From: Methylophaga sp.
GTDB lineage: Bacteria > Pseudomonadota > Gammaproteobacteria > Nitrosococcales > Methylophagaceae
Direction: 5' to 3'
NCBI RefSeq assembly: GCF_030651745.1
Contig: NZ_JAUSCC010000073.1
Coordinates: forward strand, 1-64,000
Length of the DNA stretch: 64,000 bases
Below are positions 9,569-18,079 of the stretch, piece after piece (the stretch's first letter is position 1; each line of letters starts with the position of its first letter). Both the position numbers and the translations under genes were made by a program. The notes under the pieces are model-generated. The model saw only the letters and a list, made by a program, of their open reading frames with translations. It did no database searches and was not told where the DNA came from.

Positions 9569-10699
9569 TTATTTATTGACCAAATCGGAATTAAAACCAA
9601 ACACTTTACCGGCCCAGATAAAGATGACCCAGGCTAATATGCCGAAAGGCATATAGCCCATATATCCCAGCAGTGGCATCTCTGAAAATATGTGGATCAC
9701 ATTGATATAGGGAATATCGTAAACCCAATAATTTGGGTTAGTCACCGGCTCAACAGGATGAGCACTGCCGTAATTCCAGAACTCCCAGAAAAAACCATTC
9801 AACATAGCTGAAAGCGCCATTAATAAGGCAGGTGACCAGTTCCCTTCGGCCATCGCGGTAAATGGTGACCAGATATTGGCACGAATTAATACGCCTGAAA
9901 ATACCAGTAATGGTCCAATCCATAATACCCAGAACAATGGGTAGGGCCAGAACACCATTAATGTTAATAATACCAATCCAGCCAGAATTAACAGATTGCC
10001 ATTCAGGCTGAGTTTAGGACCATTAGCAAAGCGGCTGACCAGGCGAGGGCAGGTGTTTAATAATGTGTACCATTGGAAAATGGCTGGCCAGACGGTGGTA
10101 TAGGCCAACAGGAAAATAAGTACCATTGTTTGATGGGAAAGCTCAGGCATGGTGCTGTTGGGGTAATACCAGTTCCCCAAGGCAAAATAATTAAAATATT
10201 CGAATAAATACCAGCCAACCAGTGAAACGATGGCCGTTATCAGAAAGGTTTTAGGTTTGCTGGCAAACAGCGATTGTCTGTTGGAATAACGATAGACCAA
10301 ACCATCCAGCACAAAGATAAATCCCCACCACATCGGGGTAAAAGCATAATAGACAAGATCACCGAATATGGTTTCCCGGCTCCACATCAGCCACCAAAAG
10401 AATAAAGTCACCGCTAAGCCCACCCAGAACCAGACAGGCAGGGCTACCGTTTTTGCTCGAGGATCAGGGGTAACTTTTTTGAAGCCAAATAAAGCCGGAA
10501 TAAAATACAAGGCGATAATCACCAGTTCAGCCAAAGCAATGATACAAAATACCGTGAGATTAAAACCTGGCGCATCAGCTACATATTGGGGTGGGAACAC
10601 GCCAAAATCAGGTGGCAAATGCGTCTCAGGATAGGCAAACCAACTGGCTAGTAATGGTAGTAGTAGAGCCAGTAATATCGGAAGAATAAATTTTTGCAT
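9569..10699 (-). CDS. multi-pass membrane protein with an internal repeat, unknown function
   Basis: A 376-residue protein that I do not recognise. It has about eight or nine hydrophobic segments and is rich in Trp, Phe and Tyr. Two halves share a motif: FEYFNY at residues 166-171, followed by WYY at 177, and FWEFWNY at 304-310, followed by WVY at 325. Glu and Asn occur at matching places (E167/N170 and E306/N309). The C-terminal half also carries HIFSEMPLLGYMGYMPFGI. Paired acidic residues within membrane segments recall enzymes of the lycopene-cyclase-like type, but that is only an analogy. It ends convergently with the FadL-like gene and lies 23 bp downstream of a diguanylate cyclase on the same strand, so the two are probably one transcript. 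Confidence 0.75.
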   Translation of the reverse strand: MQKFILPILLALLLPLLASWFAYPETHLPPDFGVFPPQYVADAPGFNLTVFCIIALAELVIIALYFIPALFGFKKVTPDPRAKTVALPVWFWVGLAVTLFFWWLMWSRETIFGDLVYYAFTPMWWGFIFVLDGLVYRYSNRQSLFASKPKTFLITAIVSLVGWYLFEYFNYFALGNWYYPNSTMPELSHQTMVLIFLLAYTTVWPAIFQWYTLLNTCPRLVSRFANGPKLSLNGNLLILAGLVLLTLMVFWPYPLFWVLWIGPLLVFSGVLIRANIWSPFTAMAEGNWSPALLMALSAMLNGFFWEFWNYGSAHPVEPVTNPNYWVYDIPYINVIHIFSEMPLLGYMGYMPFGILAWVIFIWAGKVFGFNSDLVNK

Positions 10700-10722
10700 A
10701 AGAGTCCTTTCTTAAAGTTGTT

Positions 10723-12342
10723 TTAGGCCCACTGCGGGTTATTATTTCTACGTTTATGTTGATACATTCGTTCATCTGCCAGCATTCGCAGATCCTCAAT
10801 ATTCAGTGTCTCCATCATGTAAGCGGAACCATAACTGACACCGGCTTTTTCAAAACCATTCTGTTGCATATAGTCAATGGTTTCAGCAATTACCTGTTTG
10901 ATTTTTTCAGCGTATGCAAGACTTTCACTGGTAATAGCAAACTCATCTCCACCCATTCGATGTAATACACCGAGTTTGCCTAATTTTGTGGAAAGGATAT
11001 TGGCAAACATTTGTAACATTTCGTCACCTTTCTGGTGCCCATAGGTATCGTTATAGACCTTCAGATTATCCATATCTAACAACGTTATCATGCCGTTGGA
11101 AGGGAGTTTTTCCAGAGTAAGGTCTAATGCATAACGATTGGGCAGACCAGTTAAGGCGTCATGATGAGCAATTTGTAAACTATGCTGAATCAAAGCCAGA
11201 TTGTTTTCTTTTTCGCGGTAAATCTCGGCAAACTGATAACCCAATACAAGACCTATCAGTAATACTTCAACCGTGACGGCCAGCAGCCCGATATGTTCGA
11301 TATAGATGGTATAAATACCGACTAAATCCTTGCTGGATATTGCATAAGAGCCAATCATAAAAAATGCAGCAATTGCGACCAGATAAAAATAGGCGATTTT
11401 ATAACCTTCAAAAGCACGTACCAGCGCGGCAATTAATCCATATACCATCATTAATCCGACACCATAGCGGGCACATTCCAATATCAGATGTTTATTGAAT
11501 ATCGCCACGACAAGCAACACAGCCATACTCGTCAAAATCAGTTTTGCCAGATTATGTAGTCTGGGGTGCGTACTGGCTCGGATTTGTAATAAATGCTTGG
11601 CAAATAACAGATAGGCAAAGTTGCTTAATAAAATAGGAGCGCCAGCAAGGTAAAACCAATTGAGATTAAATAGATCTGGGGTAATGAGCAGGCTGGTCCC
11701 GTTAAAGATCACGTTCATCCAGATAAAGATGGCGTACATGGTTTCAGTGGTACGTCTTCTGACATAAGCCAGAATAGCGTAATACACTCCCAGACTTATC
11801 AGTATGCCCATACTGACCAGAGTGATTACCGTGCCCAATTTTATGGCCTCCCGGTAATGGGAGAGTGAATCCCAATAGGGTTGGGGTTCAGCGATGAAAT
11901 AAGTAGAAACCAACTCTGTTGTCAGTTGATATTGCCCCGGAGGCAAGCTGAATTCACGCCCATGACGCAGAAAAAAGGTATTTTTTGAGTCCGATTCAAT
12001 GCCGCCGCGCGCTTCAGCAACAACTTTGCCGGTTGAATCGGAAATGTAGTGATGAAAACGACCTAAAACACTGGCATTTTTAAAATCAATAACAATCGTT
12101 TCATCAGTATCGGTAATATCAAAAAAGGAACGAAAAACAAAATGTCCACCCGTTAAAAATGGGGCATCAATGGTTTTAAATGGAGGATCAGGGAAACGCC
12201 AATCGGCTTTAACTTCATACCACTGACCGACAAATTGTTGCTGGGCAAAACTGGGATTAGGCGCAAGAAAGAGCAATAGCCACAATACGCTTAGGAATAA
12301 ATAGTGAGAACATTCCGCAGCAAATTGCCGAAATCGTATCAT
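10723..12342 (-). CDS. membrane diguanylate cyclase with 7TM (DISM-type) sensor
   Basis: A 539-residue protein: a signal sequence ending near residue 33, a periplasmic beta-rich domain (about 34-170) resembling 7TMR-DISM extracellular domains, seven or so membrane helices (about 170-375), then a GGDEF domain. The active-site GGDEF is intact at residues 464-468 (MGGDEFAI), with the LTGLPNRYAL signature upstream, so it should make c-di-GMP. The usual RxxD inhibitory site is not visible before GGDEF, suggesting no product inhibition. It is upstream of the unrecognised membrane protein at 9569-10699. Confidence 0.9.
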   Translation of the reverse strand: MIRFRQFAAECSHYLFLSVLWLLLFLAPNPSFAQQQFVGQWYEVKADWRFPDPPFKTIDAPFLTGGHFVFRSFFDITDTDETIVIDFKNASVLGRFHHYISDSTGKVVAEARGGIESDSKNTFFLRHGREFSLPPGQYQLTTELVSTYFIAEPQPYWDSLSHYREAIKLGTVITLVSMGILISLGVYYAILAYVRRRTTETMYAIFIWMNVIFNGTSLLITPDLFNLNWFYLAGAPILLSNFAYLLFAKHLLQIRASTHPRLHNLAKLILTSMAVLLVVAIFNKHLILECARYGVGLMMVYGLIAALVRAFEGYKIAYFYLVAIAAFFMIGSYAISSKDLVGIYTIYIEHIGLLAVTVEVLLIGLVLGYQFAEIYREKENNLALIQHSLQIAHHDALTGLPNRYALDLTLEKLPSNGMITLLDMDNLKVYNDTYGHQKGDEMLQMFANILSTKLGKLGVLHRMGGDEFAITSESLAYAEKIKQVIAETIDYMQQNGFEKAGVSYGSAYMMETLNIEDLRMLADERMYQHKRRNNNPQWA

Positions 12343-12727
12343 GTCCCGTTATTCACTAGTCCAGTAAATGTCAATATATTCATATATTTAGCTATTATTT
12401 TTATTCAATATAAACTGCAAGGAATTTACCACAATTCAGATGCTAATGTAACAAGGCTGTCGCTGATATTCTGCGCCCCAAGTTACATTTTTACTATTCA
12501 GTTTTGTTTAGTGGCTGGAAAGTTTGTTGTTGATGGCATTGAAGTGTGTAAAAAATAATGAAAAAAATTAACAACAGCTTGTTTTTATATCGATTTTTTT
12601 ACAGATTTAACGTTTATTCAAACCAAGCTTAATGCTCAATTACCAAATAAGCTGCTCGCTATTGATGGAAGTTTTTAGAATAATTATCCGTTGGAAATAA
12701 CAATAATTCTCTGGGTTAAGTACGGAC
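12343..12727. other. AT-rich intergenic region, no gene seen
   Basis: About 385 bases between the diguanylate cyclase start and the terminator of the PEP-CTERM-like gene. It should contain the promoter of the cyclase on the minus strand. A plus-strand open frame of 84 codons crosses it, but it starts inside the cyclase, has no ribosome site and codes for an unpatterned sequence, so I do not call it. No repeat was seen. Confidence 0.5.
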
Positions 12728-12757
12728 AAAAAAAAGCCGTGGTATACACGGCTTTTT
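12728..12757 (-). terminator. rho-independent terminator of PEP-CTERM-like gene 1
   Basis: Stem GCCGTG/CACGGC with a 5-base loop, flanked by A8 on one side and T5 on the other, so it can work on either strand. It lies 18 bp after the stop of the gene ending at 12775. It is nearly the same as the terminator at 13513-13545. Confidence 0.88.
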
Positions 12758-12774
12758 AATTGTTGAGAAATGCA

Positions 12775-13329
12775 CTATTTAGCTAAACGACGTCTGAAAC
12801 CCAGAAATCCCATCAGAACTGGAGCAAATAACCACAATGCTGCGGGTAGCGGAACTGCAGAGGGATTGAAATAAGCAATATGTGATACATCCTGACCGGT
12901 ATGTGTTACATAACTCAATTGAGAGATTGGTGAATCAAATAAGCCAACCATAGTGAAGGTTGCATATTTGATTAAAAATCCCTGGAACGCCACTCCCAGC
13001 GAAAAGGAGTCAAAGACGTTGCCGACAGGAGGTGGTTCAATTTTAGTAAAACCAGAAACTGTAATACCTGAACCTGCTGCATCCAATGCGGTTTGCAGTT
13101 GATTGGCATCCACTGCATTAGGAATAGCACCTTCGATTAAATAACCTTTTGAAGCACCGGGCATAAAGTCATTGATATTTACTATGGTAGATATCGTTCC
13201 AGTGTTACCGGGAGGGCCTTCAGGAGTTAAATAATTTTGCGGATCGATAAGTGTTATGGTTGCTGCGTTGACGGCAAAGGACAGGGTTGCCAAACCTGCC
13301 ATTAGTAGCGATTTAATGTAGTTATTCAT
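12775..13329 (-). CDS. PEP-CTERM-like secreted protein (VPLPAA anchor), copy 1
   Basis: A 184-residue exported protein. Seen: a signal peptide (to about residue 22, SFAVNA), a beta-rich domain with no known motif, and a C-terminal sorting region made of VPLPAALWLF, a hydrophobic helix and a basic end (FRRRLAK). This tripartite tail is the variant PEP-CTERM signal used by exosortase systems. No exosortase gene is in the window. It is a paralogue of the next gene: shared features include NINDF[ML]PGA, the QTALxAAGS segment, GFLIKY/GFLMKY, and the DVSHIAYFN segment before the anchor. Each copy has its own promoter-like element and its own terminator. Confidence 0.85.
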   Translation of the reverse strand: MNNYIKSLLMAGLATLSFAVNAATITLIDPQNYLTPEGPPGNTGTISTIVNINDFMPGASKGYLIEGAIPNAVDANQLQTALDAAGSGITVSGFTKIEPPPVGNVFDSFSLGVAFQGFLIKYATFTMVGLFDSPISQLSYVTHTGQDVSHIAYFNPSAVPLPAALWLFAPVLMGFLGFRRRLAK

Positions 13330-13403
13330 AAGTTGCCCCCCATTGGTTTTTAGAGTTATTGTGAACTACGTCTCATAATCTAGGCCGCTGATACAAGCAT
13401 TCA

Positions 13404-13451
13404 TATTGTACTTTGGTACTAATTCCCGACTTTTTGTGGGAAAAATTCCTA
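13404..13451 (-). promoter_or_regulatory. promoter element of PEP-CTERM-like copy 1 (48-bp conserved element)
   Basis: On the minus strand this reads TAGGA-N5-TCCCA, 9 bases, then GGGAATTAGTACCAAAG and TACAAT. TACAAT is a good -10 box about 75 bases before the ATG at 13329. There is no consensus -35, so an activator is likely to bind the upstream half. A 48-bp element with the same layout and spacing lies before the second copy at 14191-14238. Confidence 0.7.
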
Positions 13452-13512
13452 TGAAATGTTGGCTGCCAGCAAACTTAACTTAGATAGAGATTAAAGGTCA
13501 CTGCATATACGC

Positions 13513-13545
13513 AAAAAAAAAGCCGTGATAAACACGGCTTTTTTT
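13513..13545 (-). terminator. rho-independent terminator of PEP-CTERM-like gene 2
   Basis: Stem GCCGTG/CACGGC with a 5-base loop, A9 before and T7 after. It lies 19 bp after the stop of the gene ending at 13564 and matches the terminator of copy 1 in stem sequence. Confidence 0.9.
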
Positions 13546-13563
13546 GTTTTAAGGCGTTAAATT

Positions 13564-14115
13564 TTATTTTGTCATACGGCGTCTAAAGCCCAAAAATCCC
13601 ATTAAAGCTGGCGCAAATAACCATAATGCCGCAGGTAATGGAACTTCAGAAACTGAAGTATTGAAATAGGCGATATGTGAAACATCTTTACCATCATGAG
13701 TCAGAAAATCCAAGCTTGAAATAGGAGAGCTGAATAAACCGATCAAAGTTGTGGTGCCGTATTTCATTAAAAAGCCAGTAAATGACAAACCTAATGAAGA
13801 GGTATTTAAGCTGTTAGTCACAGGACTATCAATTTTGAAAAAGTCAGTTACCACAAAACTTGAGCCAGCTGCTGTTAAAGCAGTTTGCACATGTGCTGCA
13901 CTCATAGCATTTGGATTGGGTTTAGCAACGTAAAAACCTTCAAAAGCCCCTGGTAGAAAATCATTGATATTTTGAACCTGAGAAACCGTTCCCTTAAAGC
14001 CATTGGCGTTATAGTTCACGGTACCGGTCAAATCTAATGATGCCGCATTAACAGTGAAGCTTAATGAAGCTGTTACAAACAACAACAATGTTTTGATCAG
14101 GGTGGTTTTTGTCAT
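13564..14115 (-). CDS. PEP-CTERM-like secreted protein (VPLPAA anchor), copy 2
   Basis: A 183-residue paralogue of the gene at 12775-13329. Seen: a signal peptide ending near residue 24 (SFTVNA), the beta-rich body with NINDFLPGAFEGFYVA, and the C-terminal VPLPAALWLF, hydrophobic helix and FRRRMTK tail of exosortase substrates. The bodies have diverged, but the ends are close, which fits an old tandem duplication that carried promoter and terminator along. Proteins of this kind are usually tied to exopolysaccharide or floc formation; no such genes lie nearby, so the role here is unknown. Confidence 0.85.
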   Translation of the reverse strand: MTKTTLIKTLLLFVTASLSFTVNAASLDLTGTVNYNANGFKGTVSQVQNINDFLPGAFEGFYVAKPNPNAMSAAHVQTALTAAGSSFVVTDFFKIDSPVTNSLNTSSLGLSFTGFLMKYGTTTLIGLFSSPISSLDFLTHDGKDVSHIAYFNTSVSEVPLPAALWLFAPALMGFLGFRRRMTK

Positions 14116-14190
14116 ACAGATTAGCGCCTTTAAGTAATTTAGGTTTTTGTGACTTACAGCGCATAATTTATAGATATTGCAGGCGATTGC

Positions 14191-14238
14191 TATAGTACCT
14201 TGGTACTACTTCCCGCATTTTCTTAGGATATTTTCCTA
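14191..14238 (-). promoter_or_regulatory. promoter element of PEP-CTERM-like copy 2 (48-bp conserved element)
   Basis: On the minus strand: a perfect inverted repeat TAGGA-N5-TCCTA, 9 bases, then GGGAAGTAGTACCAAGG and TACTAT as the -10 box, about 77 bases before the ATG at 14115. It has the same 48-bp length and internal spacing as the element at 13404-13451. It lies only 8 bp from the 3' end of fbpC. Confidence 0.7.
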
Positions 14239-14245
14239 TAGGTAT

Positions 14246-15319
14246 TCAGGAATGGTCAGAAAACACAGCTAAATGGTCTGCTTCCAGTCGTATGCCTAAG
14301 AATTCACCAATCTCATGTTGATGATGACTTTGCACCAGACAGAGAATTTTTTGACCGCTTTGCAGCTTTAATGTGTAGAGATACACCGCACCGCGGAAAG
14401 CTCTGGCGACAATTTCGGCTTTTAGTGGACTATTATCATCATGAATAATGTCATCCGGACGTAATAATAAATTTACCTGCTGACCGGAAGCGGCAGGTGA
14501 GGTTATTTTACCGCTGACAAGTCCAAGCTCAGTATGGATCTTATTATCCGCAATGATTTCACCTGGAATCAGTACACCTTGCCCGATAAAGTCAGCTACA
14601 AAACGGCTGCTTGGATGATGATATAAATCGTAGCCATTACCCCACTGCAGTAATTTACCTTGACCCAACACCCCAATCTGATCGGCCATAACAAATGCTT
14701 CATGTTGATCATGGGTCACCATAATGGCTGTTACGCCATCCTGGCGCAGTAAATCCCGTACTTCTCTGGCAAGCTGTTCGCGTAATTCAGTATCCATACT
14801 GGAGAAAGGTTCATCCAGCAACAGAATATCCGGACGTGGAGCCATTGCTCTTGCCAACGCTACACGTTGTTGCTGCCCACCGGAAAGTTGATGGGGATAT
14901 TGGTTTTTGGCATCGGTTAGCCCGACCAGTTCGAGCAATTCTTCAACCCGTTGCTGTCGTTGTTTACGAGACAGTTTTTGCAGGCCAAAACCAATATTTT
15001 TCGCTACCGTCAGGTGTGGAAATAACGCAAAATCTTGAAATACCATTCCAATATGACGTTTTTCAGGAGGCAAAAACATCGCCGAGGAACTGACGGTTTT
15101 GCCTTGCAGTTTAATGTTGCCCTCAATTATTGGTTCAAAACCGGCAATAGCACGTAACACAGAGGTTTTACCGCATCCAGAAGGCCCCAATAAACACGCG
15201 ATTTCGCCTTGCTTTAATTGAAATGAAACACCTTCTACGACAGTTTTGTCGGCATAGCCAATACTGATATTGTCGACTTGTAATTGTGGAATTTGCATGG
15301 GGTTATCAGTTTTCATCAA
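14246..15319 (-). CDS. fbpC: ferric iron ABC transporter ATP-binding protein
   Basis: ATPase subunit of the Fe(III) importer. Seen: Walker A GPSGCGKTS (about residues 43-51), the Q-loop region FQDFALFPHLTV, signature LSGGQQQRVALARA, Walker B ILLLDEPFSSMD and the switch His in VTHDQHEA. A C-terminal TOBE-like domain (LLLRPDDIIHDDNSPLKAEI, near residue 285) fits the FbpC/PotA group. Length is 357. The start overlaps the fbpB 3' end by 14 bases. The most likely substrate is ferric iron, because of its neighbours FbpB and FbpA and a Fur-like site upstream of fbpA. Confidence 0.92.
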   Translation of the reverse strand: MMKTDNPMQIPQLQVDNISIGYADKTVVEGVSFQLKQGEIACLLGPSGCGKTSVLRAIAGFEPIIEGNIKLQGKTVSSSAMFLPPEKRHIGMVFQDFALFPHLTVAKNIGFGLQKLSRKQRQQRVEELLELVGLTDAKNQYPHQLSGGQQQRVALARAMAPRPDILLLDEPFSSMDTELREQLAREVRDLLRQDGVTAIMVTHDQHEAFVMADQIGVLGQGKLLQWGNGYDLYHHPSSRFVADFIGQGVLIPGEIIADNKIHTELGLVSGKITSPAASGQQVNLLLRPDDIIHDDNSPLKAEIVARAFRGAVYLYTLKLQSGQKILCLVQSHHQHEIGEFLGIRLEADHLAVFSDHS

Positions 15320-16964
15320 TAGCCAATTTTAGCTTGCGTGAACGGGTTATGGTTTTACTTAACAGAATTACCGGAATAATTCCGGCAATCACAATGGCCA
15401 ACGCTGCCGGAGCGGCTTCGGCCAATCGTTCGTCTGATGCCAGTTCATAAGCTTTTACTGCCAATGTATTGAAATTGAACGGCCGCAAAATAAGTGTGGC
15501 AGGTAATTCTTTTAATACATCGACAAACACCAGCAGCAGGGCCGTCATCAATGAAGCACTTAACATCGGTATGTGGATTTGTCTGAGGATTTGCAATGGC
15601 CGGAAACCAAAGGAGCGTCCGGCTTCGTCCATCGAATGCGTAATACGTGTCAAACCACTGTCAACAGTTTGTAATGACACTGCGAGGAATCGTGTCAGAT
15701 AAGCAAAGGTCACGGCAACTAACGTTCCGCTCAGTAATAATCCGGTGGAATAATCAAAATGGCTACGGGCAAGATCATCGATTGTATTATCAATCCAGGC
15801 AAACGGAATCATCACCCCAACCGCAATCACAGCACCTGGAACAGCATAGCCCATACCTGCAACACGCACAGCGCCACTGACTAATTTGCCGGGATACAAT
15901 CGTTGGGCATAGGCCATAACAATAGCCAATATTAACGCCAATGCTGCAGCAAATGCCGCCAGTGAAAGGCTGTTCATCAGTAATCGCATAAACTGGGCAT
16001 CAATGACGGCCTCTGCCACATGGATGGTCCAGCTCAGCAATTGCAATGCCGGTAATAAAAAGCCCAGACTGAGAATGACTAAACAAAACACGAATGCCAG
16101 AACAGCACGACTACCTGTTAACTGAAAACGGCGCAGATCCTGATGACGACGGCTGGTGTGGTGATAGCGAGCTTTCCGGCGGGAATAACGTTCCAGAATG
16201 ATCAAAGCAAATACAAATACCATTAGGCCAGCGGCTAGTTGGGCTGCTGCAGCGGCACTGCCCATACCAAACCAGGTCCGGAAAATACCGGTAGTAAAAG
16301 TGCTGACACCAAAGAATTGTACGGTGCCATAATCTGCCAGAGTTTCCATCAAGGCTAAAGATAAACCGGCAATGATTGCTGGACGGGCCAACGGCAGCGC
16401 AACACGCCAGAATGTTTTCCACGGTCCATTGCCTAAGGTACGGCTGACATCCAAAACACAGATAGATTGATTCAGAAAGGCAGCACGGCTCAACAGATAA
16501 ACATATGGATAAAGCACCAGGGTCAACATGACGACTGCGCCATTCAAAGATCGAATTTGGGGAAACCAGTAATCACCATATTGCCAGCCAAACCAATCTC
16601 GCAAAGTCATTTGCACCGGACCCGAGATATCCAGCATGCCAGTATAGGTATAGGCAATGATATAGGCTGGCATGGCCATGGGCAGTAATAATGCCCATTC
16701 AAAGATACTGCGGCCGGGAAATTGACACATCGTCGTTAGCCAGGCGGCGGTGACACCGATAAGTAGCGTACCGATGGAAACGCCTAACATCAGTAACAAT
16801 GAATTACGGATATAGTCGGGAAGAACGGTGGTGCTTAAGTGCTGCCAGATATCGCCGCTCGGCACAAAAACATGTGCCAAAACCACTACCACCGGCATTG
16901 ACAAGATAAGTGCCAATAGCAGAATGAACAGTGGATAAGGACGATACTGATTTATTGATAACAT
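15306..16964 (-). CDS. fbpB: ferric iron ABC transporter permease (fused, two-domain)
   Basis: A 552-residue inner membrane permease with two transmembrane domains in one chain, as is usual for FbpB/SfuB/HitB. Seen: about twelve hydrophobic helices and two EAA-type cytoplasmic loops (SRTLGNGPWKTFWRVALPLAR near residue 175, and EAGRSFGFRPLQILRQIHIP near residue 443). It starts just after a strong stem-loop that follows fbpA and is followed by overlapping fbpC. Confidence 0.93.
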   Translation of the reverse strand: MLSINQYRPYPLFILLLALILSMPVVVVLAHVFVPSGDIWQHLSTTVLPDYIRNSLLLMLGVSIGTLLIGVTAAWLTTMCQFPGRSIFEWALLLPMAMPAYIIAYTYTGMLDISGPVQMTLRDWFGWQYGDYWFPQIRSLNGAVVMLTLVLYPYVYLLSRAAFLNQSICVLDVSRTLGNGPWKTFWRVALPLARPAIIAGLSLALMETLADYGTVQFFGVSTFTTGIFRTWFGMGSAAAAAQLAAGLMVFVFALIILERYSRRKARYHHTSRRHQDLRRFQLTGSRAVLAFVFCLVILSLGFLLPALQLLSWTIHVAEAVIDAQFMRLLMNSLSLAAFAAALALILAIVMAYAQRLYPGKLVSGAVRVAGMGYAVPGAVIAVGVMIPFAWIDNTIDDLARSHFDYSTGLLLSGTLVAVTFAYLTRFLAVSLQTVDSGLTRITHSMDEAGRSFGFRPLQILRQIHIPMLSASLMTALLLVFVDVLKELPATLILRPFNFNTLAVKAYELASDERLAEAAPAALAIVIAGIIPVILLSKTITRSRKLKLAIDEN

Positions 16965-16970
16965 GGAATT

Positions 16971-17010
16971 GTAAAGTTGGCAGTTAATCTGACAAAACTG
17001 CCAACTTTAC
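16971..17010 (-). promoter_or_regulatory. intercistronic stem-loop between fbpA and fbpB
   Basis: A perfect 15-bp inverted repeat, GTAAAGTTGGCAGTT and its complement, with a 10-base loop. It lies after the fbpA stop, and its end is only 6 bases before the fbpB ATG. There is no T-tract, so it is unlikely to be a full terminator. Such stems commonly protect the upstream binding-protein message and lower expression of the permease; here it would also occlude the fbpB ribosome site. Confidence 0.8.
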
Positions 17011-17022
17011 GCAAGGAAGCCC

Positions 17023-18063
17023 TTATTGCCAACCTGCACGATCCATCAAACGCAATGCATCGGCATTAAATTCGCCTAATTTATCCATATCCAATGGATC
17101 GGCCAGGAAATCACCCCATTGCTCCAGCAGCTCGCCTTTTTCGATATCGGCTCGTACCGGATATTCCCCATTGGTTTCTGCATACCATTTTTGCGAAGCA
17201 TCATTACTGAGGAACTCAATCAACTTAATCGCATTTTCTTGATTTTTGGCATCTTTGATAACGGCGGCTCCAGAGACATTAATGTGAACACCGCGATCAT
17301 TTTGATTTGGCCAGAAAACACCAATTTTCTCTGCCGCTTCTCTTTCTTTCGGATCGTTGCTAGTCAGCATGCCTGCAAGATAATACGTGTTGGCAATGAC
17401 GATATCGCATTGACCAGCCGCAGCAGCACTTATTTGATCACGGTCACCACCTTGAGGAGAGCGTGCGAAGTTGGCAACCAGTCCTTTTGCCCATTCTTCA
17501 GTTGCTGCTTCGCCATTAGCCACAATCATTGATGCAACCATTGACTGGTTATAAACATTGCTGGATGAACGAACACAGATCCTGTTGTTCCAACGCGGTT
17601 CGACCAATGCTTCATAAGTCGAAAGTTCAGCAGGATCAACGCGATCTTTGACGTACATTATTGGACGGGCACGCAGTGATAAGCCAAACCAATAGCCATC
17701 AGGATGACGATATGAAGCTGGAATGCGCTGCATCAAAATATCGGATTGAACAGGCTGAACCAAATCCACTTCCATCGCACGGTGCAGACGACCTGCATCG
17801 GTAGTCAACAAAATATCGGCAGGTGTATTGCGACCTTCGTTTTGTAGGCGTTGCAATAATTCATCTGCATTACCGGTAACCAGATTGACCTTAATACCAG
17901 TTTCTTCAGTAAATTCATCCAATAACGGTTTGATTAAAGATTCGATACGTGCAGAGTACAGATTAACCTCTTTAATCTCTTGTTGAGCATCGTCACTACA
18001 CCCAGATACCGGCAATACAGTTAAACCCAGCCATACACTAAGAAAGATACCTGCTTTACGCAT
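17023..18063 (-). CDS. fbpA: ferric iron ABC transporter substrate-binding protein, probable lipoprotein
   Basis: Class of FbpA/HitA/AfuA iron-binding proteins that pass Fe(III) to FbpBC. Seen: EVNLYSARIESLIKPLLDEFTEETGIKVNLVTG at the start of the mature part, GRLHRAMEVDLVQP, and a NTYYLAGML segment with paired Tyr residues typical of iron ligands. The frame is open to 18075, but GGAG lies 6 bases before the ATG at 18063, giving MRKAGIFLSVWLGLTVLPVSGC. VSGC is a good lipobox with Cys at residue 22, so the protein is probably lipid-anchored rather than free in the periplasm. About 346 residues. Confidence 0.92.
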   Translation of the reverse strand: MRKAGIFLSVWLGLTVLPVSGCSDDAQQEIKEVNLYSARIESLIKPLLDEFTEETGIKVNLVTGNADELLQRLQNEGRNTPADILLTTDAGRLHRAMEVDLVQPVQSDILMQRIPASYRHPDGYWFGLSLRARPIMYVKDRVDPAELSTYEALVEPRWNNRICVRSSSNVYNQSMVASMIVANGEAATEEWAKGLVANFARSPQGGDRDQISAAAAGQCDIVIANTYYLAGMLTSNDPKEREAAEKIGVFWPNQNDRGVHINVSGAAVIKDAKNQENAIKLIEFLSNDASQKWYAETNGEYPVRADIEKGELLEQWGDFLADPLDMDKLGEFNADALRLMDRAGWQ

Positions 18064-18079
18064 AGAACACTCCATGGTT

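Noticed and set aside
10723..12342. Two-component histidine kinase because of the 7TM sensor
   Set aside because: The C-terminal domain has a clean GGDEF motif and no kinase motifs.
12304..12558. 84-codon plus-strand open frame upstream of the PEP-CTERM-like genes
   Set aside because: It begins inside the cyclase gene, has no ribosome site, and the protein has no domain or signal peptide. AT-rich DNA gives such frames by chance.
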